A stretch of DNA of 64,000 nt from Spirosoma aureum (GTDB lineage: Bacteria > Bacteroidota > Bacteroidia > Cytophagales > Spirosomataceae). The stretch covers positions 2,936,501 to 3,000,500 of the forward strand of contig NZ_CP050063.1 in the NCBI RefSeq assembly GCF_011604685.1. The letters are read 5' to 3'. Positions 19,365-27,716 of this stretch are shown here, piece by piece (positions within the stretch are counted from its first letter, which is position 1; each line of letters starts with the position of its first letter). Made by a program: the position numbers and the translations under genes. Under the pieces are notes generated by a model. The model worked only from the letters and a program-made list of their open reading frames with translations. It did not search any database and was not told the origin of the DNA.

Positions 19365-20303
19365 ATGGAGCTAAGCGTCGTTATACCAGTCTACAATAGC
19401 GAGCGGACAATTGGGCCACTGGTAGAACGGTTGCAGTCCTGTATAACGCAGCATTCGTTTGAGGTGGTATTAGTGAACGATGGTAGTGCCGATGATTCAG
19501 AAGCCGTTTGTTTACAAGTTGCCGATAAGTATACCAACGTTCGCTTTATTTCATTACGCAGAAATTTCGGTGAGTTTAACGCCGTCATGTGTGGACTAAA
19601 CCATGCAAAAGGCCAGTATGTCGTTATTATTGACGACGATTTTCAGAACCCTCCCGAAGCGATACTGACCCTGCTCACGAAAGCAACAGTCGGTAACTAT
19701 GACGTGGTTTACAGTTATTATGCCCAAAAGCAACATCACTGGTTCCGAAACGCAGGTAGTTGGCTGGTTAACACGTTAACAACATATTCGCTGGATAAAC
19801 CGCGTGATTTGTATCTGTCCAGTTTCAAACTTATTCGTCGTGAAGTTGTCGAAGAGATTATTAAATACAAAGGACCATACCCCTATATTGACGGCTTGAT
19901 TTTTCGGGTTACAGCGAACATTGGCCGGGTCGAAGTACCTCATCATAGCCGTACGGAAGGTCGCTCAAACTATACGATCAGGAAACTGGTCGCTCTGTTT
20001 TTGACTGTATTTATTGGGTATTCGCTCTGGCCAATTCGTGTCTTCACGATGATTGGTGTTGTTTTGTTCGGCTTCGGGTTAATAATGGGTACCGGGTTGT
20101 GGATAGGCTATATAACTGATCTCATAAATCCTGCGGGATGGATTATTGTCTGTTGGGCAATTGGAACCGCCAGCGGGTTACAGCTCCTCTTTTTAGGCAT
20201 AATAGGCGAATATCTGGGTAAACTGTTTATGGCCTATAGCGGGCTTCCTACCTATGTAGAAAAGAAACAATCAAATCGACATTCAGCTGACGAGTTACAA
20301 TGA
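19365..20303 (+). CDS. Membrane GT2 glycosyltransferase (DPM1/ArnC-like)
   Basis: A 312-residue family 2 glycosyltransferase with a GT-A domain (MELSVVIPVYNSERTIGPLV, VLVNDGSADDSE, metal-binding IIDDDFQNPPE) and two C-terminal membrane helices (about 228-250 and 262-285). This topology matches transferases such as ArnC or GtrB that load a sugar onto undecaprenyl phosphate. It begins five bases after the aminotransferase stop and overlaps the methyltransferase start by four bases. In context it probably attaches the cassette's aminosugar to the lipid carrier; this is an inference. Confidence 0.9.
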   Translation: MELSVVIPVYNSERTIGPLVERLQSCITQHSFEVVLVNDGSADDSEAVCLQVADKYTNVRFISLRRNFGEFNAVMCGLNHAKGQYVVIIDDDFQNPPEAILTLLTKATVGNYDVVYSYYAQKQHHWFRNAGSWLVNTLTTYSLDKPRDLYLSSFKLIRREVVEEIIKYKGPYPYIDGLIFRVTANIGRVEVPHHSRTEGRSNYTIRKLVALFLTVFIGYSLWPIRVFTMIGVVLFGFGLIMGTGLWIGYITDLINPAGWIIVCWAIGTASGLQLLFLGIIGEYLGKLFMAYSGLPTYVEKKQSNRHSADELQ

Positions 20304-21064
20304 TTGAGCACAGAGGAGAATATGAAAAAATGTTTCGGCTGGAAGGGCAGTTATGGTGGTATCGTATTCTGCATGAGCGCGTAGCTGCTACAATCAAAAA
20401 CTACTTCGGTGAGCGTCGGGATATTCAGATTCTAGATGCGGGTTGTGGAACCGGTGGGTTACTGGACTTTTTGCGAAAACTCAGCTACAAAAATCTCAAT
20501 GGTATCGATGGATCGACGGATGCCGTAGCGTTCTGTCATGAACGCGGCTTACCCGTTGTATTAGTCAATCTGAATGAACTGGCTGCCTTTAGACCGGATG
20601 AACGCTACGATGTCATTGTCTGCAACGATGTCTTTTGCTATTTCGAGGATGACGATTTGCTCAATTTAGTAAAAGCGCTGGCTCATCGACTTAAACCCGA
20701 TGGGCTGCTGATCAGTAACAACAACGCCTTCAATGTATTTCGGGGGGAGCACGATCTGGCTGTAGGAAGTGGCCGAAGGTTTGTTCAGTCCGATTTTAAT
20801 CAGCTGATGCCAGATGCTGGATTACGCATCAGAAAAGCAACGTATTGGAGTTTTATTTTGTCACCGCTCATCCTGGCGATCCGGCAGTGGCAAAGCTGGC
20901 AGCTTCGATCTGGCTGGATAAAGCCCGAAAATGTCCAGTCGGATGTATATTTGCCCGGCGCATGGCTTAACGAAACGCTTTATGCGATTGTCAGCGCCGA
21001 AGCAAAAATCCTTCCCCGAACCCCATTTGGAAGTTCGCTGTTTATAGTCTCGAAGCCAGTTTAA
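20300..21064 (+). CDS. Class I SAM-dependent methyltransferase
   Basis: A 254-residue methyltransferase with the SAM-binding motif I ILDAGCGTGGLLDFLRKL, the acidic residue of motif II in LNGIDGSTDAV, and motif IV in YDVIVCNDVFCYFED. The C-terminal half is more hydrophobic and may sit near the membrane (FILSPLILAIRQWQSW). It is the last gene of the four-gene cassette and overlaps the transferase gene by ATGA. It probably methylates the sugar or its lipid-linked form, but the substrate cannot be read from the sequence. Confidence 0.85.
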   Translation: MIEHRGEYEKMFRLEGQLWWYRILHERVAATIKNYFGERRDIQILDAGCGTGGLLDFLRKLSYKNLNGIDGSTDAVAFCHERGLPVVLVNLNELAAFRPDERYDVIVCNDVFCYFEDDDLLNLVKALAHRLKPDGLLISNNNAFNVFRGEHDLAVGSGRRFVQSDFNQLMPDAGLRIRKATYWSFILSPLILAIRQWQSWQLRSGWIKPENVQSDVYLPGAWLNETLYAIVSAEAKILPRTPFGSSLFIVSKPV

Positions 21065-21141
21065 ACTGATTGTGGTAGTTTGCAGGATGTGATAATCCCC
21101 AAATTGGTTAGCTGGTGGAGCTACGTAATTAACGATTAGAA

Positions 21142-21735
21142 ATGTTTACTGGAATCATAGAAACCACTGGCCTGGTGGCAGGTATCGAAGCTGAGGGCAC
21201 TAATTTGACCTTTCGTATTGAATCGTCGCTGGCTGCTGAATTGAAAATTGATCAAAGTGTCAGCCATAATGGCGTCTGCCTGACTGTTACGAGCGTTGCC
21301 GATGGAAGCTATACGGTAACGGCCGTTGACGAAACCCTGAAAAAAACCAATCTGGGTCAGCTTCAGATTGGCGAACGGGTCAATCTGGAGCGATGCATGC
21401 CTGCCAATGGTCGGTTTGATGGCCATATCGTTCAGGGTCATGTCGACCAAACGGGAATCTGCACCAATGTGCAGGATCTGGATGGGAGCTGGCTGTTTGA
21501 TTTTCAGTACGACCCCAATCTGGCGGGCAATGTAACAGTTGAAAAAGGATCGATTTGTATCAATGGAGTCAGTCTAACCGTTTTCAATTCACATGACGAC
21601 GGTTTTCGGGTAACAATTATACCCTACACGTATGAACACACGAGTTTTCGGGATCTGAAATCCGGAGATATTGTTAATCTGGAATTTGACGTTGTAGGGA
21701 AGTATATTAAAAAAATGCTGGTAGGCTATCGGTAA
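21142..21735 (+). CDS. ribE: Riboflavin synthase alpha chain
   Basis: Dismutation of two 6,7-dimethyl-8-ribityllumazine molecules to riboflavin and a pyrimidine, last step of riboflavin synthesis, in the cytoplasm. The 197-residue protein shows the two repeated lumazine-binding barrels: the first from MFTGIIETTGLVAGI with SVSHNGVCLTV, the second from HIVQGHVDQTG with GSICINGVSLTVF. Length is standard. The 77-base leader is too short for an FMN riboswitch and I see none. The gene is alone, not with other rib genes. Confidence 0.96.
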   Translation: MFTGIIETTGLVAGIEAEGTNLTFRIESSLAAELKIDQSVSHNGVCLTVTSVADGSYTVTAVDETLKKTNLGQLQIGERVNLERCMPANGRFDGHIVQGHVDQTGICTNVQDLDGSWLFDFQYDPNLAGNVTVEKGSICINGVSLTVFNSHDDGFRVTIIPYTYEHTSFRDLKSGDIVNLEFDVVGKYIKKMLVGYR

Positions 21736-21875
21736 GCGTTTTCAGATTCTGCTACTTTTGTGGCCATTGGTAACTAATCAAATAAGAGGATACATAAATA
21801 GTAGTAGATTTCTTGTGACTTCATTTACCATCCATCGTTTACTATTTATCCCTAATTACGCAATTTATCACCTGA

Positions 21876-22655
21876 ATGGCTAAAATCAGCACACGCTCCC
21901 TTCCTGACCTGCTGATTCAGATTGGCATCATCCTGGCTCTGGTAGCCGTTTTATTTCTGGGTTTCTTTTTTGTGTATTTGCCATTTACAACCAATCATGG
22001 CCAAACGATTACCGTTCCGGATGTTTCCAAGTTGAGTTTTGACGAGATGAAAAATATCCTGAACGACCGTAATCTTCGCTATGAAGTCAGTGATTGTACA
22101 TTTGTGGCGGGTGCGCAGCCACTGACAGTCTTTCAGCAGTATCCGCGGGCCAATTCAAAAGTGAAAGAAGGTCGTAAAATCTACCTTACGCTTATTAAGC
22201 GCGTTCCACCGATGGTATCGATGCCTAATCTGGTCGATATGATCGACCGTAGCGCAGCCCGAACCTTAGAATCGCTCGGATTGGTTGAGGGCGAGCGGAC
22301 CTATGTGCCGGATGTCGCCAAGAATTCAGTACTCCGCCAGCTCTATAATGGCAAGGAAATTGTGCCCGGTACTCCTGTGCCAAAGGGTGCCCGAATTGAT
22401 CTTGAAGTTGGCGATGGGCTAGGGAATACGATGTTTGAGGTTCCTAACGTTGTAGGATTGCAACTTGATGAGGCCGAAGCGGCTATTCGTGGCTCGAACC
22501 TGAAAGTTGGCACGAAAATTTCCGTAGAAGATCCTGAAAAGGAAGTTGGTACGGTTGTTCGGCAACGGCCCGAAGCCCGATCGGGCGAGCGAATCCGTGT
22601 TGGCGAAACAATGGATTTGTGGGTTGTAGGGCCGATTGAACCAAATCAGGAATAA
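21876..22655 (+). CDS. Membrane-anchored three-PASTA-domain protein
   Basis: A 259-residue protein with a short cytoplasmic N-terminus, one membrane helix (about 15-36) and three extracytoplasmic PASTA domains (about 45-110, 113-184 and 186-257; openings VPDVSKLSFDEMKNIL, MPNLVDMIDRSAARTL and VPNVVGLQLDEAEAAI). PASTA domains in Ser/Thr kinases and penicillin-binding proteins bind peptidoglycan fragments, but no kinase or transpeptidase domain is present here. It is followed after 23 bases by a secreted T9SS protein, so the two may act together at the envelope. The role is unknown. Confidence 0.9.
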   Translation: MAKISTRSLPDLLIQIGIILALVAVLFLGFFFVYLPFTTNHGQTITVPDVSKLSFDEMKNILNDRNLRYEVSDCTFVAGAQPLTVFQQYPRANSKVKEGRKIYLTLIKRVPPMVSMPNLVDMIDRSAARTLESLGLVEGERTYVPDVAKNSVLRQLYNGKEIVPGTPVPKGARIDLEVGDGLGNTMFEVPNVVGLQLDEAEAAIRGSNLKVGTKISVEDPEKEVGTVVRQRPEARSGERIRVGETMDLWVVGPIEPNQE

Positions 22656-22678
22656 CCCGTTTCGGGAACCGATTATAC

Positions 22679-24646
22679 ATGGATATTGCGCTACCTGTTA
22701 TTCCGCATCGATACATTCGTCGGGTGTTTTTATGCGGTTTTCTTCTTTTGGCTTGTTTGTTGTCAGCGTCGATTGGCTTGGCCCAAACCCCGTTGAACTT
22801 ACCTTTCTTCGATGATTTCTCGAAACCATCCGGTGCAACAGGAGAGCAGCCGAATACAGCGCTCTGGATGCCGGGCAGTGGCGTTTACATTAACAATACG
22901 ATGGGTATTAATCAGCCCACCGTCAACATAGCCACCTTTGATGGATTACGGGCCAATGGGTTACCCTATATTCAGACTAATCAGCTCGCTCAGGATTATA
23001 CCGATACGCTCACATCCCAGCCTATTAATCTGGGCGCTATGACTGCCAGTAGTGGCGTTTATCTTAGTTTCTTTTATCAGATTAAAGGCTTGGGCGAGCA
23101 GCCCGATGGAGGCAGTATATCCATTTTGCCAAGGAAGAGTGTTGTTCCCGGTGATACGACTACGAAATTTGATACCATCGTGAATCAGCCGGCCGATTCG
23201 CTATTGCTTCAGTTTCTGGGAAAAGACAATGTATGGCGAAATGTATGGGCAATTGCGGGTGATACAACCAACAATAATTTTATTCAGACATTTGTACCAG
23301 TTACTAATCCAATCTATTTCCACCCCGGCTTTGCTTTTCGGTTTCGCTCGTTTGGGCGGGCATCCGGTCCATTCGATACCTGGCACATCGATTATGTGTA
23401 CCTGAATAAAGGTCGTTCACCAAACGATAAATTTGTGCTGGATGCGGCTATGCGACAGGCACTGAGCCCGTTTCTAAAACGATACACAGCTATGCCGCTG
23501 GCCCAATATCTGGTTAAGCCGGATGCTGAAACGGCCGATACCATTACGACCGATGTCAGGAACCTGAACAATGTACTGAACAACCTGAAATACAATTTCA
23601 TCGTTCGTGATGAGGTGTCGGGTCGGGTGTTGCAGGCCGATACACTAGAAGCTACAAACCGATTTCTGATTGGAGAGTCAGCTTTACTGCGTAAAACTGT
23701 CCGACCGATTTCAGCCAGGAGCCTTAGTGGAGCCACCCGTGCTGTTTTGCGGTATGAGTATAGCATAAAAACGTCAGATGAGCAGAATCCAACTATTCCA
23801 GGCAGTGTACTGAAGCAGAATGATACCATTTCAACCAGGGCGGTACTCGATAATTACTATGCTTATGACGATGGAACCTGGGAGTATGGCCTGCAGCTTG
23901 GACCACGCGAACGGGTTGCTGTGCGCTTTATCCTGAACAAACCCGATACAATGGCTGGCGTTCAGGCCTGTATTGTGCCGTTCCGGACCAATCAGACTGG
24001 TCAGCCTTTTGTGATTACTGTGTATGGTAATACTGGCCGAAGCAACAATGGAAAGGTTGATGGACAACCAGGCCCAGTCCTCTATCAAAAAGCCTTCACC
24101 ATGCAGTATCCACCCTCGCGCAATGGTTTTATAAACTTTCAGTTTGACAGAGGTATTGCCGTTAAAGATACATTCTATATTGGTTATCAGCAGATAAGTA
24201 CGATTGATACAACATTTCTGCGATTGGGTTTTGACAAAAACAGTCCCTTCGGTTCGCAGATTTTCTATAATGGAGGAAGTCTCTGGGAACAGAACTTAGC
24301 GAATGCGACTAGCCCCAATAATGCAGGCGTAAATTTGCTCGGTGCGTTTATGCTTCGTCCGGTAATGGGCGGTAAAGGAACGGGCCTTGTAACCGCTATT
24401 GACGAACCTAGACCACAGATTCCACTACAGGCCTACCCTAATCCAACAACAGGACTCATTCATTGGGACAGTCAACGAGTAAATCGATTGGACGTAATCA
24501 ATCTGACTGGCCGAATCCTGCATTCAGTCGAACCAAGTCGGGGGCAGCAAACGTTAGATCTGAGTCATCTGCCCGATGGTTTGTATCTGCTTCGATTCGT
24601 TGAGAGCGATCGGTCAGCTATTCAAAAAGTAATTATTCAACACTAA
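22679..24646 (+). CDS. Large secreted protein with type IX sorting domain
   Basis: A 655-residue secreted protein with a signal peptide (about 12-37, ending SIGLAQ) and a C-terminal Por sorting domain (AYPNPTTGLIHWDS, LPDGLYLLRFV). The body is beta-rich, with repeated Asp/Thr stretches and NLPFFDDFSKPSG near the mature start, which resembles surface proteins with a carbohydrate-binding-like beta-sandwich fold. I do not recognise a catalytic domain. Its position 23 bases after the PASTA gene suggests one operon. A terminator overlaps its stop codon. Confidence 0.85.
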   Translation: MDIALPVIPHRYIRRVFLCGFLLLACLLSASIGLAQTPLNLPFFDDFSKPSGATGEQPNTALWMPGSGVYINNTMGINQPTVNIATFDGLRANGLPYIQTNQLAQDYTDTLTSQPINLGAMTASSGVYLSFFYQIKGLGEQPDGGSISILPRKSVVPGDTTTKFDTIVNQPADSLLLQFLGKDNVWRNVWAIAGDTTNNNFIQTFVPVTNPIYFHPGFAFRFRSFGRASGPFDTWHIDYVYLNKGRSPNDKFVLDAAMRQALSPFLKRYTAMPLAQYLVKPDAETADTITTDVRNLNNVLNNLKYNFIVRDEVSGRVLQADTLEATNRFLIGESALLRKTVRPISARSLSGATRAVLRYEYSIKTSDEQNPTIPGSVLKQNDTISTRAVLDNYYAYDDGTWEYGLQLGPRERVAVRFILNKPDTMAGVQACIVPFRTNQTGQPFVITVYGNTGRSNNGKVDGQPGPVLYQKAFTMQYPPSRNGFINFQFDRGIAVKDTFYIGYQQISTIDTTFLRLGFDKNSPFGSQIFYNGGSLWEQNLANATSPNNAGVNLLGAFMLRPVMGGKGTGLVTAIDEPRPQIPLQAYPNPTTGLIHWDSQRVNRLDVINLTGRILHSVEPSRGQQTLDLSHLPDGLYLLRFVESDRSAIQKVIIQH

Positions 24647-24667
24647 ACAGGCATGTTGTTTAGTGTT
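24639..24667 (+). terminator. Terminator overlapping the stop of the T9SS gene
   Basis: Perfect 11-bp arms at 24639-24649 and 24657-24667 with a 7-base loop; the TAA stop at 24644-24646 lies in the left arm. A short TTTT follows six bases later. Confidence 0.55.
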
Positions 24668-24720
24668 GCACTTTTCCGGGGCATAAACCCAAACAGAACA
24701 TTTTATTGCTTAAGATAAAC

Positions 24721-25014
24721 ATGGATATTACAGTACAGGAATTGAAAGAACGGCTTGAAAAAGGCGAAAAATTGAATCTTATCGACGTCCGGGAACCAAA
24801 CGAATACGAAGCCGATAACATTGGCGCACAGCTTATTCCATTAGGTGATTTGCCGTATCAACTTGACGAGCTCGACGGCCTTCAGGATGAAGAAGTAATT
24901 GTTCATTGCCGGTCGGGTAAGCGTAGCGCGATGGCTCAGCAAATTCTGGAACAGAATGGTTTCAACAATGTTCGCAATGTTATTGGCGGCATGCTGGCCT
25001 ACCGGGCACAATAA
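24721..25014 (+). CDS. Single-domain rhodanese-like protein
   Basis: A 97-residue single rhodanese domain. It carries the family openings LNLIDVREPNEYEADNI and the active-site loop VHCRSGKRSAMAQQIL, whose cysteine is intact, so sulfur transfer or sulfurtransferase-like activity is plausible. Cytoplasmic, no signal peptide. The ATG at 24721 (MDITVQEL) is preferred over the TTG at 24706. It converges on miaA across the heptamer repeat array. Confidence 0.92.
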   Translation: MDITVQELKERLEKGEKLNLIDVREPNEYEADNIGAQLIPLGDLPYQLDELDGLQDEEVIVHCRSGKRSAMAQQILEQNGFNNVRNVIGGMLAYRAQ

Positions 25015-25022
25015 ATAATCGA

Positions 25023-25085
25023 CAGTAGGCAGTCTTCAGTGAGCAGTAAGCAATGAGCAAACGGCCTACTGTAGACCGCCTACTG
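25023..25085. repeat. Heptanucleotide tandem repeat array with inverted units
   Basis: Nine consecutive 7-base units can be laid end to end from 25023: CAGTAGG, CAGTCTT, CAGTGAG, CAGTAAG, CAATGAG, CAAACGG, then CCTACTG, TAGACCG, CCTACTG. The first units share CAGT/CAAT, and CCTACTG is the exact reverse complement of CAGTAGG, so orientation switches without breaking the 7-base phase. The last 20 bases are translated as the C-terminus of MiaA. It resembles the short tandemly repeated heptamers known from cyanobacteria and seen between genes in some Bacteroidota. Confidence 0.75.
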
Positions 25086-25965
25086 CCAACTCAAAAATCG
25101 CTTTGTCATCTTCAGGGCCGAACCAGTGATAGTCGCCCTGATTATGAAACCAGGTGAGTTGCCGTTTGGCATAACGCCGGGAGTTGCGTTTGAGTAAACG
25201 CACCATCTCGTCGTAATCATAATCACCATCCAGATAAGGAAAAATTTCCTGGTAGCCCACCGTTTGGAGCGCAGACAAATGCCGATAGGGAAGGAGTGAT
25301 TGAGCTTCATCAACTAATCCGGCATTGAGCATGGCATCCATTCGGGCATCGATGCGGTCGTAAAGTTCTTCGCGCGGCCGATCGAGGGCAATAAACATCG
25401 ATTGGAAAGGGCGATTAGCCTTGCGTTGTTGTCGAAACGATGAATAGGGTTTTCCCGTTGATAAACAGACCTCCAGCGCACGCAATACTCGGGCGGGGTT
25501 TTGCATATCGGCAGTTTCTACATAGGTAGGATCTAGTCGACGTAATTCATTCTGAAGCACTTCTAACCCTTCTGTTTGCCACCTGATTCGTAATTGCTGA
25601 CGTAGGTTCGGGTCTACGGGAGGCATATCATCCAGGCCAAAAGATGCGGCATTGATGTAAAGACCGGTTCCGCCCGATAAAATTATAATGTCTTTTTTCT
25701 GAAAGAGTTCATCTAATAAAGCCAGGCATTCGCGCTCATAACGGCCCGCATTTACGGCGTCGGTTATCGAATGGGAATCGATAAAATAATGCCGGACACC
25801 CTGCATTTCATCAGGCCTGGGCTTGGCTGTACCGATGTTCAATTCACGATATAGCTGCCGTGAGTCAGCAGAAACGACGTCGGTATGGAGTGACCGGGCG
25901 AGCCGGACGCAGAGAGCCGTTTTACCTACAGCTGTAGGCCCGGCTACGATGAGCAATGTCTTCAA
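25066..25965 (-). CDS. miaA: tRNA dimethylallyltransferase
   Basis: Transfers a dimethylallyl group to A37 of tRNAs that read codons beginning with U. The 299-residue enzyme has the P-loop GPTAVGKTALCVRL, the conserved ADSRQLYRELNIGTAKP and HYFIDSHSITDAVNAG, LSGGTGLYINA, and TVGYQEIFPYLDGDYDYDE. Length is typical. The final codons, encoding about AVGGLQ, are formed by inverted heptamer repeat units, so the natural terminus may have been replaced by repeat insertion. It is convergent with the rhodanese gene. Confidence 0.97.
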   Translation of the reverse strand: MKTLLIVAGPTAVGKTALCVRLARSLHTDVVSADSRQLYRELNIGTAKPRPDEMQGVRHYFIDSHSITDAVNAGRYERECLALLDELFQKKDIIILSGGTGLYINAASFGLDDMPPVDPNLRQQLRIRWQTEGLEVLQNELRRLDPTYVETADMQNPARVLRALEVCLSTGKPYSSFRQQRKANRPFQSMFIALDRPREELYDRIDARMDAMLNAGLVDEAQSLLPYRHLSALQTVGYQEIFPYLDGDYDYDEMVRLLKRNSRRYAKRQLTWFHNQGDYHWFGPEDDKAIFELAVGGLQ

Positions 25966-26552
25966 CTACTATAAATACAAAATACCAGAAAAGACAAAAG
26001 TAGTAGCTTTTAAGCGTAAGGGCTCTATAGGCATCTCGTTGTATTGCATCGATATGGCTGTCAGGCATTTACTTTCTAATCCGTTCATTCCTGACTGGCT
26101 AAGTAAATTATTTCCGACTGATGGTTAAGAAGAATTGTGAAAAATATTGTATTAATTACGGGTATTTAATCACTTAACTTCTATGGTTAATTATACTTAT
26201 TTAGCTCAAAAAATTTAGCTCACATAAACATATTTATTCAGGATTTCGAGTCTATGAACAAGGAGGAATTTATTAGAAATTTATACAATAATAAAGTTCA
26301 TCTAACCAGAAATAGTATAATGATTCATCTCTGATATGTAACTATTATTTTTAAATTTTGTATTAATTATTTTGCGTGATTTTTTAACTATATCCGAAGA
26401 TGCCAGTTTATAGAGATAGATACTAAAAAAACGCTTTTTGCTGCTTACTTAGCTAAAGGGCTTTCTGCTGAATGGTAGGTAGTTACAAGTGCTTTTTTAG
26501 ATGTGGCTCAATCTAAGGTTTTGTCATATATAATAAAGTTGGCATAATCATT

Positions 26553-26560
26553 TATATTTG
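26553..26560 (+). promoter_or_regulatory. Candidate -7 element of the HxlR gene
   Basis: TATATTTG fits TAnnTTTG and lies 67 bases upstream of the HxlR start. A -33 TTG at canonical spacing is not clear. Confidence 0.4.
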
Positions 26561-26576
26561 CCCATGTTGGTACAAT

Positions 26577-26596
26577 TACCTACTAATCAGTATGTT
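26577..26596. promoter_or_regulatory. Candidate HxlR operator
   Basis: An imperfect palindrome, TACCTACTAATCAGTATGTT, centred on ACT-AATC-AGT, lies just downstream of the candidate -7 element and upstream of the HxlR gene. HxlR-family regulators often bind such TACT...AGTA sites in front of their own or divergent genes. With no divergent gene here, autoregulation is the simplest reading. Confidence 0.3.
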
Positions 26597-26627
26597 GCAC
26601 ACCAAAAGGTTAGTGTGATCCTTTCCC

Positions 26628-26966
26628 ATGAACGATAATACCCATACTCAAATCCTATCTGACGTCTCGCATCCGGTTCTGAAAAAAACATTGGATATTA
26701 TTTGCGGCAAATGGCGCCTTTACATTATTTTCCAATTAAGTGAACAGGATCGACGATATGGTGAATTGCGCCGAATGGTACCTGATGTCAGCGAAAAAGT
26801 ATTGATCCAGGAGTTGAAAGCTTTAGTAGCACTAGGGGTGCTACAGAAAAAATCGTATAACGAAGTCCCTCCACGTGTTGAATACGGCCTTACCGAAAAA
26901 GCACGGGAAATACTACCTATTTTACAACAGATAATGGTCATTGGAAAAACGTTTCTTGTGCCATAG
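26628..26966 (+). CDS. HxlR-family winged-helix transcriptional regulator
   Basis: A 112-residue HxlR/DUF24 regulator. The family core is complete: HPVLKKTLDIICGKWRLYII, RRYGELRRMVPDVSEKVLIQ (recognition helix region) and PPRVEYGLTEKAREILPIL. Such proteins act as dimers sensing redox or small electrophiles, sometimes through a cysteine; the single Cys in the ICGKW segment is a candidate. There is no adjacent oxidoreductase of the kind usually divergent from hxlR genes, so the target is unknown. Confidence 0.93.
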   Translation: MNDNTHTQILSDVSHPVLKKTLDIICGKWRLYIIFQLSEQDRRYGELRRMVPDVSEKVLIQELKALVALGVLQKKSYNEVPPRVEYGLTEKAREILPILQQIMVIGKTFLVP

Positions 26967-26981
26967 TTGTAAGGACGTAAC

Positions 26982-26989
26982 TATTTTTG
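26982..26989 (+). promoter_or_regulatory. Candidate -7 element of the PliI-like gene
   Basis: TATTTTTG fits TAnnTTTG, 45 bases upstream of the ATG at 27035. A TTG at 26956-26958 is 23 bases further upstream, slightly longer than the usual spacing. Confidence 0.4.
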
Positions 26990-27034
26990 GCTTCGTATCG
27001 TTATTCGATCTGAATCGCTGGGTACGAAGAATAC

Positions 27035-27643
27035 ATGAAACTTTTGATTAGCAGTTTTTTTGCGGGTGTGTTATGGTTGCTGAGGCCAGACGTTGCTCCT
27101 CTTCAGAGCAGCATTTATCGCCAGGCAACCACTGCTACAACTGTTCTGTATGAAACCTCATTACGATTTAACATTTATACATTCACCATTACGGCAACTG
27201 ATAGTGGTGCCGTTCGTGATCTGGCCGTAAAGGCGTATCGGGGCACTTTATTGCTCACCAATTTCCATACCCGCGTCGATGGAGCCGTTACTGGTGCTGA
27301 AGTCGCCGATCTGGATAACAACCGATTTCCTGAGCTGTATGTCTACAGCACCAGCGATGGAAGCGGGTCATTTGGACGAGTTTATGGCTGGCAGTTCTTA
27401 CCCGAACGAATGGCTCCTATTCAGACTCCAAACTGGTTAAAAGGCTTTGAAGGCTATATGGGACATGACAGTCTGTGGGTCGAGCGGGACGTTCTGTGCC
27501 GGAAATTCCCGATTTACAACTCGGGGGATGCCAATGCTGAACCAACCGGCGGAGTAAAGATGCAAAGATACCGGTTGCGGCCCAGTGGGCAATCCTTTAC
27601 GCTTATTCCAGATCAGCCAACCGACCAATCGGCAGGCAGATAG
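27035..27643 (+). CDS. PliI-like (lysozyme inhibitor type) secreted protein
   Basis: A 202-residue protein with an N-terminal hydrophobic segment that could be a signal peptide. The middle contains SLRFNIYTFTITATDSG, AVTGAEVADLDNNRFPELYV and a serine/glycine loop TSDGSGSFGRVYGWQ, which resemble the PliI domain (periplasmic inhibitor of I-type lysozyme). The Ser-Gly-rich loop is the part that enters the lysozyme active site in that family. Such proteins may guard peptidoglycan against host or predator lysozymes. The assignment is by resemblance and should be treated as tentative. Confidence 0.6.
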   Translation: MKLLISSFFAGVLWLLRPDVAPLQSSIYRQATTATTVLYETSLRFNIYTFTITATDSGAVRDLAVKAYRGTLLLTNFHTRVDGAVTGAEVADLDNNRFPELYVYSTSDGSGSFGRVYGWQFLPERMAPIQTPNWLKGFEGYMGHDSLWVERDVLCRKFPIYNSGDANAEPTGGVKMQRYRLRPSGQSFTLIPDQPTDQSAGR

Positions 27644-27650
27644 TTCACAC

Positions 27651-27708
27651 GTTCCCGGGAAAAAAGAGAACGCAGCCATACGGTTGCGTTCTCTTTTTTC
27701 CCGGGAAC
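27651..27708. terminator. Perfect 24-bp bidirectional terminator
   Basis: Arms 27651-27674 and 27685-27708 are perfectly complementary around a 10-base loop, and include an A6 run on the left arm and a T6 run on the right arm. It lies between the stops of two convergent genes and can terminate both. Confidence 0.85.
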
Positions 27709-27716
27709 TTCTTTTC

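Larger units (their letters stand above)
25966..26627. other. AT-rich intergenic region
   Basis: About 660 bases without a convincing gene. From roughly 26100 to 26530 the sequence is clearly more AT-rich than its surroundings. It holds a 26-codon reading frame at 26254-26334 with no recognisable product, and, near its right end, the candidate promoter and operator of the HxlR gene. It could be the remnant of a decayed gene or a regulatory region; I cannot tell which. Confidence 0.5.

Noticed and set aside
21062..21141. Possible FMN riboswitch before the riboflavin synthase gene
   Set aside because: The gap is about 80 bases, too short for the FMN aptamer, and its conserved elements are not visible.
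25823..26128. Plus-strand frame of 101 codons across the miaA start
   Set aside because: Half of it is antisense to miaA and the remainder is AT-rich spacer without recognisable features.
26254..26334. 26-codon frame beginning MNKEEFIRNLYNNK in the AT-rich spacer
   Set aside because: Too short to support, no promoter or family match; kept only as part of the spacer description.
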